A stretch of 64,000 nt of DNA from Ptychodera flava (taxonomy: Eukaryota > Hemichordata > Enteropneusta > Ptychoderidae): the NCBI RefSeq assembly GCF_041260155.1, contig NC_091941.1, forward strand, positions 20,345,747 through 20,409,746, given 5' to 3'. Made by a program: the position numbers and the translations under genes. Of the stretch, positions 46,154 through 64,000 are shown one piece after another (position 1 is the stretch's first letter; each line of letters begins with the position of its first letter). The notes below the pieces were generated by a model. The model ran no database searches. It was not told where the DNA came from and was given only the letters and a program-made list of their open reading frames with translations.

Positions 46154-49100
46154 ATGGAAGCAAGCTTGTACTTCGTGTTGGGGTTGTCATTGCTGGCGGT
46201 CACGGTGAGCTGTCTCTCTATCTTAGAAGTCTCCGTATTGTTTTCCCATAATTATAATAGTACCAAACATGATTGGGGTGCCATTTGCAACTTTTCATGT
46301 TCAGGTGCAATCGTCGGACCTGCTGTCACAGCAAGATGGGGTAGGCCATGCATCACTCCTACTTTGTTATCAAGTCCATCCGTAATGCTATCTTTATTTT
46401 TGTCAAAATTGTATGTATGCCAAATCCTTGCCCCAGTGTATGTGCATTCTCAACGTCAGGCGTAGATTTAAGGTGTATATATTCCCAGCTCGATCGCCAT
46501 AAGAAACTCTGTGGACGGTAGTTCAATGTTATCGTGTGAAATACTTTTGAATTCAAAGTTGACCGGCTTAATGGAGCGAAGTTGACCACTCAGGCATGGG
46601 AAAACGCCCCTTAAAGACGCTGTTGGTCGCTGTCTCTGAAATATAAACGATGTCAGTAAGTGCAGAGGACACCTATCAGCAGAGAACAAACCCGTTATTT
46701 TGTGGCCGTGATCATTAAGTAATTTGTAACCCAAACAAAATAACGCAAAACACTGAGTATGTGTTTATCATGTTTTAGGCGGTGAATGGAGGGACGCAAC
46801 CAGTCCATAGATTCGACAGTATTGATGAATACTATCAAGAAATTGAGGTTCAAAGTAGGTGAATAAGATTTGTAACACTGTGACACCAATTTTTATTAGC
46901 ATATTTTACCCGCTCCTGTCTGCTACAGTGATGTACCGAAAACCTGTCACACTTTTTGAACATGGTGTGTATATATACAGTATTAAATCGAACATTTTTC
47001 ATCTTCATTGATATAGAAATCAATTTTAATTTACGCCTTACTCGTCTATGAATCTCGAAAAGGGTCCTTAAAGTATGAATATTTGAATCGATGAATATCA
47101 CCAAATAATTTACGGGGTCGTTTGATGTATCAGAGAAGACTAGGAAAAATATGTTTAGAAAAAAAACCTAGAACTTAAAGTGTGTAAGCTTATATTTCCA
47201 CATCATAGTTAAACACTCGCTCTTGGAATAGTAAATTCACGTTCGTAATGTAATACGGTTTCATGTCCCATTCAAAGATCGAAGAAACTGTCTGAACTGT
47301 CGCTGATCTTCGTTTCAGAATGTCCTTCTGGACCTGGATATCAATGTCCGACGTCGACAACAAATCCCTCCGCAGTCAACGTGCAATGTGTGTCCTCTGT
47401 CCGAGCACTGTGTGAGGACCTAGCCCTATGCGACAACGAAAGGATGTGCGCGGAGCTAGAAAAGTTAACCGGTGACGTAACCGGAGTGGAGATGTGCGTT
47501 GAGTCATTGAGAATGTCAATATGTCTCTTGACAGACGTTATTGAAATTGTGGAAGAAAATCGTGAGTACATTTAGACTGGATCTCCTCCCTCTCCCCTCC
47601 CCCAAATAATGACGCCACCCCTTAAACTCTAATTCCCGGAGTTTCCAGTCTGGCTCCCTTCATCTCTTTATCATGTGCAGGAAGAAAGTGACCAAAGCAC
47701 GTACATACAAACTTTCCTTAGCCCACCGACAACTTTTTCCCATTTATTACAACGTTATGAAATTATCCAAATTCAATCCGCTAGCATCCGTTGACTCATT
47801 GTGAGAGGGGTACCTCAAATTAAAAAAAAAGACAACCGGACATGAACATTTACGCAGTTTACCAAAGGCGTCTATTTCAGAATCATGTAAGTCACTCAAT
47901 CTTCCAATTGCCATCCACTCATTAAACATAGAATTGTAATTTCAATCCGCAACAGTACCACTGGCTTTTATCATTTTCGGTTAAAATGTTCTCGTGTTTT
48001 CCGTGACGCGCCGGTGTCAGTATGAACCCCAGTTCATGAACAATAAGGGACTTGCGTCAACATGTTCAAGCCATCCTTCCGGGCATATAGTAGAAGAGTT
48101 CGAACAAATAAATTTGCTTGGTCTATCTACTTACTCATTTGATAAATCAAGAATATTTAACAGGGCGAGATTGCGCAAATATCATTGGGGAATCATTCAC
48201 AAAACACCATAATTTTCTAGTCCGGTGTTTGCGATATGGGCATCTCTGTATATAGTGAGTCGCCCTCTACCGACGGTTTTTTTAACAAAATGGCAGGAAT
48301 TCTTTTTGTTCGCTTCATGAGGAAAGTATGGATTTCCGTTAAGAAGACAGTAAAGACCACAGTCTAAAAGAATTGCAACAGAAACAACTTTCTCTTATGT
48401 GTTTCAAAAGAATCGCAGATCTTGTTTCGATCCTCAGTGATCGATATAAATTATGCATCTCTCTATCTCTTTGCAGTTGTATTACCGGATTTTGGAATGG
48501 GTGTCCAATTCGACACATCCATCCTTGCTGGGTTGATGGTACCTGGCATTGACGTAAAATGTACGTGCACCTCTTTGATGCTATCTTGTGATTTAAGCGC
48601 TCTTCGCTTTATTTTTCACCTTCTTCAGCTCCGTGATAAATGTCGTGTTGCAAACTAATCGGCTTTCCTTTGCCAAAAAGGCGCTCGCTTTTCTGTTATA
48701 TTCGTCCAATTCGCTTTTGTTGTTGTTTAACGTCAGAAAGTCTGTTTCGTCCACATTTACAGGGACAACTGCCCTGCAAATAACTCAAAGAAACAAAAAT
48801 TACCTTTTCCTGCGAAATCCTTAAAAAAACGTTGATTTTTTTGTGATTCTATCCTACTGATCTGGGTTTCAGTGAACGTCAATGTTGTAGAACAGATTTC
48901 CTCGGTGATTTTACAAAGAAACACAGTTCTACATTCCCGGATGTTAAACTATAACGTAACTGCTATGCAGCAGTAAGGAAAAGAGATTTCTCTCCTTTAA
49001 AGCTCCATAAGCTGTATCTTTTGGCTATTTTTTTTTCAGAACTTTTGTTTTGTCGTTTCCCTACACTTCCTGCATTAAGTCCCTAAACTGTAATTTAATC

Positions 49101-51045
49101 CGAAGTATTTAGCATATCAACACAACCTATATGAGTATAATCTCCATTTTTACTGTTGAAAATTGTATTCAAGCCTGGACTAGAATTCATTTGTAAACAA
49201 TAAACAATGATCTCTACACACATACAAGCTGTGTCGACAAAAAGAATACTCGAAATTTCTGCATGGCAAACTGATTAGGGTCAGACACGGTAGTTGATAT
49301 ACAGAAGCAGAATACAGAAAAACTTACCACAAGTTACAGTTTCAAAAGTACTTCACAACTATGAACATATATCCCCGTTCGAGCGTACAGTCTACCAATA
49401 TTACTATAGGAGGTTATTTACATGTCCGTCCCCAGGGGTGGGGTGGAGTGGGGTGGGGGTTAGGTGTGTCTTGGTCTCATCACACGTTTCCCCTTGCTAT
49501 ATACGTTTGACTATGATATGTATTGTCAGTAAAGATGTATACTACCAACCTTTGGAGCCTTGGTCTCATCTCAGCAATGGTTTTGTAAAGATTTCTTTTT
49601 CTCCTTCACTGTTTCCCGCATTTGTCCTTTGACAATATTATTACGCTAAGTTTTATCCACAGTTCCTCCAAGAAATAGCAACAGTATCGCCAAAGTCAAC
49701 GACGAACGCACCAGCAAGGGTATAACAGTCCTCTGTTATACCCTTTCTGCTGCGGTCATTGTCGATTTTGTCAAAGTTACATGTAATCAGGTGATAATCT
49801 GGCGACAGCGTCCACAGATTAGTAACTTACCCTTGCTTGCTTTGGCACATTAGGCAATCAAACGCATCAGATAATAGACGCTACACTATGATAAAACTTC
49901 GCGTAATAATGTCGTCAAAGGACAAATACGTGAAACAGTGAAGGAGAAAAAGAAATCTTTACAAAACCATTGCTGAGATGAGACCAAGACGCCAAAGTTT
50001 GGTAGTATACATCTTTATTGTCTCATAGTCAAACGTATTAAAATAAAAAACAGCAAGAAGAAACCTGTGCTGAGACCATGGTGAGACCAAGACACACCTA
50101 CCCCCCACCCAATCCCCGGCGACGGACATGTAAACAACCGCTATGATATTACCCGAAACGATATATAACAGTTAATGCATTTCAAATTCTTTTCTTAAAA
50201 TTAATCACAGTGTGTAAGGATGGGAAAATAAAGTGTCCCGACGGAAAATGTCTTGCGGTTGAAGATCTGTACATGTGTAATGACGACGGCTGTCAGTGTA
50301 ACGGACGTCTAATCGTCAGTGCCATCGACGCCATGAGTAAGTCTATACATTCGAAAAAGTATCTGCTTGGAAAAAGGGAATATCATCATCATCATCATCA
50401 TCATCATCGTCATCATCATCATCATCATCATCGCCATCATCAACATCATCATCATCTATTATCCTTGGTGTTGGCAGCTTTAGATTCTGGTTGATAAATA
50501 CGGTGGTTTCAATCGGGTTCAAACTCACAACCTACGTTACCCAGTCACCTAGCGGAGAAGCCACAGACAAAACCGCTCGGCCAAATTCCCAATCTCAAAA
50601 AAGATTGGTTCAATAACCGAGCTAAGTTGTTACAATTTTTCTGACTGCGACCCCTCCACACGCTGTAGAAGAAATCACAGGAAGAATCGAATATATTTAC
50701 AAAATTTGCAAAAGAAATTGGAAGACCGAGAGATGATGGGTAGGTATGTAGACAGACTCGGACAGACAGACAGGCAGATTGGGGACGGATGGATAGATAA
50801 AGACAGACAGACAGACAGACATCATAGACGCATGGAGGGGTGGGGACAGAGGGGTAAATACATGAGTTGGCGGACGGACCAACTGACTGAGTAGCATCCA
50901 CACTTAAGGCGATACAATTGCTATTTCTTGTTTATTCTGTACTTCCTCAGGAGCAGCGGACACAGAAGCGGGAGTACTGGGACAAGGCCGAAGATCAGTT
51001 GGAAGAAAGTCCAATTGGTTGGAATTGTTTCAATATGTGATATAG
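46154..51045 (+). CDS. Small secreted cysteine-rich protein, family unknown
   Basis: Seven exons fit in phase: 46154-46204, 46779-46854, 47319-47561, 48477-48560, 49663-49719, 50211-50336 and 50951-51045, giving 243 residues. The N terminus MEASLYFVLGLSLLAVTAVNGG is a signal peptide, so the product should enter the secretory pathway. Exon 3 encodes a cysteine-rich segment (CPSGPGYQCP, then CVSSVRALCEDLALCDNERMC), and exon 6 a second one (CKDGKIKCPDGKCL, then CNDDGCQC) that faintly recalls the first half of an LDL-receptor class A repeat but lacks its acidic end. The C terminus is basic. Every intron after the first is phase 1, typical of extracellular modular proteins. A conserved TATA box lies upstream. 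Exon 5 (19 codons) sits inside a foldback element and can be skipped without losing frame. No function is proposed. Confidence 0.7.
49397..50151. mobile_element. Foldback element enclosing exon 5 of the secreted-protein gene
   Basis: The left arm 49397-49657 and the right arm 49890-50151 are inverted copies over about 240 bp (shared 'ttggtctcatctcagcaatgg' and 'ttctttttctccttcactg' on opposite strands). The centre is also palindromic: gggtataacag at 49718-49728 against ctgttataccc at 49734-49744, with weaker pairing extending through the exon. The acceptor of exon 5 lies at the inner edge of the left arm. No target duplication was found. Confidence 0.7.
50382..50456 (+). repeat. (ATC)n microsatellite
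   Basis: About 25 triplets, a few interrupted, starting 45 bases after the donor at 50337. It creates spurious poly-His and poly-Asp frames. Confidence 0.9.
50490..50672 (-). mobile_element. tRNA-derived SINE fragment, minus orientation
   Basis: Reverse complement of the SINE: 'ggtttcaatcgggttcaaactcac' (B box region), 'aaccgctcggccaaattccc' (A box region) and the tail 'cccctccacacgctgta'. It lies in the last intron of the secreted-protein gene. Confidence 0.7.
50697..50870. repeat. Degenerate GACA-rich simple repeat
   Basis: Runs of (GACA)n such as 'gacagacagacaggcaga' and 'acagacagacagacagacat' in the last intron of the secreted-protein gene. Confidence 0.6.
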
Positions 51046-51260
51046 AGCTACATGCAAACGAGAGGACATCGCCATGCGGCGCCACGGCAACAATGAACAA
51101 GCTTTAGGTCTCAGAGCGAAAGCTGTAATGCACTTTCATTATTTCACTATAATTCAATTTGTCGTTGCCCTGTAGTATATATTTCTGTCATTCAAATGGC
51201 TGAACATTTGCTTCCCAAACTAAACTTTAAAAAATGAAAAACTTGTCTACGCTGTGTCCT

Positions 51261-51319
51261 TGTATGTATGTATGTATGTATGTATGTATGTATGTATGTA
51301 TGTATGTATGTATGTATGT
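51261..51319. repeat. (TATG)n microsatellite
   Basis: Fourteen uninterrupted tetranucleotide units about 220 bases downstream of the secreted-protein stop codon. Confidence 0.95.
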
Positions 51320-53350
51320 GGGGCGACTTCATACCTCTGTGATTTACCACTGCCAGTTGGTGCGCAGACGAACACACCTTTTCCCTGAATATGACTCTCA
51401 TCAACTTTTCTCTGGTAATCTCGCATAATTAGCGATCGATCGACCATTTAATTTCGAACGCGGTCCGTACAAGATGCCATATTTGTTCAGTGCGTAGCGT
51501 ACTCCATGTTGAAGTGGCATGGGTGCGTTCGTCACTGTGTACACAGTCCGTCTAGCCAGTACAGAGATGCCGAGTCGGTGAATCTAGCAGAAACTAACTC
51601 ACTTCTGCGCAGACTCAAACGTAACGTCTTTGATCGCTAGGAAAACCTGACCTCAAATAGGTTTGCATGAAATATAAGAGACACAAAAGAAACTGTTGCA
51701 ATCGATTTTTTCGACTTGAACCAAGTCTTGCTTTCCCCAATAACAGCTGCATCCGGACTGGTTGCGTGCCGACTACCAAGCATAAGAATTAATCATCTCA
51801 CCATCTCACATGGCTTTGTAAACCATCACATCGTTTACATGTACTTCAATAATTTCAATTTGAAAAAAAATGTGCAAAACCATTGAGGGGAGGCGCTAAT
51901 ACATGTAAAACACTTAGTCAGAACAAATCATTTCAATGTTTCATCAACGTAGGTCCGCCCAATTATATTGTTTGCAATTATGAAGATGGACATCTGGGTA
52001 GCTGGGAAACGATAGGTTAATGTGTGAAATACATGTAACGTCTTCCATTTCACAGCGAATGCCACAACTGGATAGAGATTTCGTGAGTTGTCAACTGCAT
52101 TGTCTCATCCTACTATCAGCCCGAGATGCTCGAGACAAATAAAAAAAAAAGACCAGAGCACAATATAAAGAGGAACAAGTTAAATCCTTTGTGTGGGATT
52201 CATAGACGAACAGTGCCAAATGCCCTTTCTGAGTCTGCAACGATTGCATTTTCACCATTCTTTATTTGCAAGGTGTGTGTGTTTTCAAGTTTCAAGTTAC
52301 AACAGGTCAAAATCACAAAAGCTCCCAATATCGATTAAATTGTTTTTACTTCGCAGAAATGCACGGTATCTCATCTTTGGCTTTCACCTGATTCGTTTTG
52401 GTAAAAGGAATAGCCTGTTCATGATATTCAAACATAACAAAGGCATATGATACTCTTAGTAAACCACAGTAAAACTGTCCAAGAATACAAGGATAGGTAA
52501 ATGGTGACGCAAGATAAATAACCCAGAGCTATCTGGGACGATTTAACGTATGAAAACAACAATATCCCCATGAACAGTCTGATAGTGTGCAATGGCCCCA
52601 GCTCTATTATTTGCGAAGGATGCCGTACTGCCCCCAGTTTTCATTCACATCCTCCGAACACCCTGCTGCCCCTCTCCCCGTCCCAAAGGATCACATTCAC
52701 TCTCTGCTCGTCTCTATCGATCATCTTCCCCAAGAAGAAAACGGCAACCTTTCAAATTGTGAAAAAAAAATGCACATGTAAGTGTCAGCAAATCTGACTG
52801 CTCACCGAATATTAATTCTTTATTCACACGCAATAACTCTCGCAGGAATTAAAAAGGGTTATACAATAAAAGGAAAAATACACATACAAAAGAAACACAA
52901 GAAAAAATATAAAAGACAGGCATGGCAGGGATTCATGTGTATTTTTAGTGGCTATTGTACGGTAGTTTGTCGTATTTGTAAACTTCTTTTTAGAAACTTA
53001 GCAACATTGATCAACATAGTTTCATTTTCCATTTATTGGAAGATATCAAAATTGGGGATTCCCGATTTCACTTCATGAACCATCAGTTGCCTCTCTACAT
53101 TTCTTCAACAAGAATATTGAAGGCGATATTTTTCGGCTGATAGAAGCATTGTTCTTACAGCTTACCCGCTGGGCTTTCATACTGCCCTCTGTGAAAAAAA
53201 TGCAACTCTCTCTGCCAATGATACATAGATGAAGCGGAATCACATATAATCGGACTGAAACGAAGTCACATGTATCTATATGTATATTTCCCTGAAACCC
53301 TTGAGAAAAACGAGGGTCTATGATGCAGTGATGCAACTTGTACGGTAGCA
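51320..53350. other. Intergenic, no gene recognised
   Basis: Short frames only. None has a recognisable domain or matching splice sites. Confidence 0.4.
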
Positions 53351-53358
53351 CTGTTTTG

Positions 53359-53404
53359 ATTGGCTCGCAATCCTGTGACTTGGCGATATTTTACGCATGC
53401 GCAG
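53359..53404 (+). promoter_or_regulatory. Possible MOCS1 promoter elements
   Basis: An inverted CCAAT box (ATTGG, 53359-53363) and an NRF-1-like palindrome ACGCATGCGCAG (53393-53404) lie 230-280 bases upstream of the MOCS1 ATG. No TATA box was seen. The combination is typical of broadly expressed genes; the assignment is inferred from motif and position only. Confidence 0.35.
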
Positions 53405-53635
53405 AAGTGAGGTGTATGTGCACTGCAATCGTCAGTTCTACCACCTAGAGCGAACATAAGATACAATCTCGACTGGCAGGTCCATATTCATATTGCATCT
53501 GAAAGTTTCTACCTCCAGCCGATACTTTTCCTGTTATTATGATGGTCTAGAATAATCCAAAGTGATTTGGAGTCTAGACATGATCCTAAAAAGTTACCCA
53601 GGTTCGATACGGTGACGCAGCAGTGACTGAGAAAC

Positions 53636-63294
<9,659 letters not shown>

Positions 63295-63384
63295 TGATGT
63301 TCTTTGTCATCACATGTCGTGTGTTACATCACAGTTTGTGTGTTACATCACAATTCTTGATCCAGTTGAATATGTCTCTTGTGA

Positions 63385-63640
63385 ACAGCTCTCTTTAAAA
63401 ATAATTTCCTCATGGAAACTCACTCCATTTTCTTTTGTAATCAAGAATAAAAAATCAAGAGTCACCTGTCAAAGTTTGATGTATTGGAGAAACTGATTCC
63501 CAGTGGTGTTGAAATTTTAAATGAATTCCATAACATGAATTATCTCTGTGAGGACAAATTCAGTTCTCAGAAATACAAGATGGTAAAAACTTAATTTGTA
63601 CATTTTAGAAAAAAACTGTCCCTGAAGGGTACTCTATTTT
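63385..63640 (+). mobile_element. Possible degraded MITE of the TTAA family, copy f
   Basis: 'aagaataaaaaatcaagagtcacctgtcaaagtttgatgtattggagaaactgatt' follows the core of the other copies with many mismatches; no ends are recognisable. It lies in a MOCS1 intron. Confidence 0.4.
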
Positions 63641-63766
63641 TACGACAATCATTTTGCTTCTACTTTTAGTTCATCTTCATTTACATCTTGTTGATCGTGT
63701 CTTAGAAAGTTTGCATAGTCTGTGATGTTGGCGGCATGTTGTTGACATCACTGGATCCGGTACACA

Positions 63767-63992
63767 GTCCATGTAGCCGACAATGAGATGCAAATGATAT
63801 GAAGTTAAGGTCTCCTCGACTAACTTTCAGCTGGTTGCTCAGTTTCTACTATTTTTATAGTATTTTATACAAAGGCACAGACTTATTCTACCTGCAACTT
63901 AAAACTGATAGTGATTTTGTAGCTCATTCTGGACTATTTTTCATAGTTTTCGGTAGCCGGTGTCACTTCGTGTTCGTGTCGGCTACATGGAC
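63767..63992. repeat. Inverted repeat at the right edge
   Basis: gtccatgtagccgaca (63767-63782) and its exact complement tgtcggctacatggac (63977-63992) lie about 194 bases apart. They could be the ends of another foldback or MITE that continues beyond the window. Confidence 0.5.
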
Positions 63993-64000
63993 GATCTGCC

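Noticed and set aside
50210-50528. Poly-His and poly-Asp open frames
   Set aside because: They are translations of the (ATC)n microsatellite next to a splice donor; only 50211-50336 is supported as an exon.

Overview
The window is intron-rich, AT-rich nuclear DNA of an animal. Host genes have GT-AG introns, strong Kozak starts and a genuine MOCS1 homologue, and they sit in a dense mixture of SINEs, MITEs, foldback (palindromic) elements, a Penelope-like element, LINE fragments and one LTR retrotransposon. A Gmr1-type LTR element (so far described in deuterostomes) and a tandem pair of acyl-CoA thioesterase/BAAT genes suggest an invertebrate deuterostome such as a hemichordate or lancelet. The species cannot be fixed from the sequence.

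Layout. 1-3.9 kb: two adjacent ~350 bp TTAA-flanked MITEs, the second split by a Penelope-like retroelement. 6.2-18.2 kb and 21.1-35.9 kb: two copies of a large tandem segmental duplication, each carrying one BAAT/acyl-CoA thioesterase gene on the plus strand (nine coding exons, probable upstream non-coding exon). Copy 2 (23941-35690) reads through as a 461-residue enzyme with Ser-Asp-His triad candidates and a C-terminal AKL peroxisomal signal. Copy 1 (8192-17959) has the same exons and splice sites but lacks one base in its third coding exon, which stops translation after about 181 residues. The introns differ because each copy later received its own repeats; several insertions can be polarised by the empty site in the other copy. 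37.5-38.3 kb: LINE fragment. 38.7-39.4 kb: orphan duplicate of the promoter and first exon of the gene at 46154. 39.6-44.6 kb: tandem repeats and palindromic elements. 46.1-51.0 kb: a seven-exon gene for a small secreted cysteine-rich protein of no family I recognise. 53.6 kb to the right edge: the first four coding exons of MOCS1, with an 8.3 kb first intron holding a young, broken, antisense Gmr1-like LTR element.

The most unusual feature is the group of near-perfect palindromes flanked by 8-10 bp direct repeats. Three stand in a row at 22379-23188, each separated by the same 9-base target sequence, as if each new insertion reused the target copy made by the last. Another sits at the matching position of copy 1. 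One foldback (49397-50151) encloses a 57 nt coding exon of the secreted-protein gene. The genes do not form a pathway: one acts on acyl-CoA in peroxisomes, one in molybdenum-cofactor synthesis, and one is exported.
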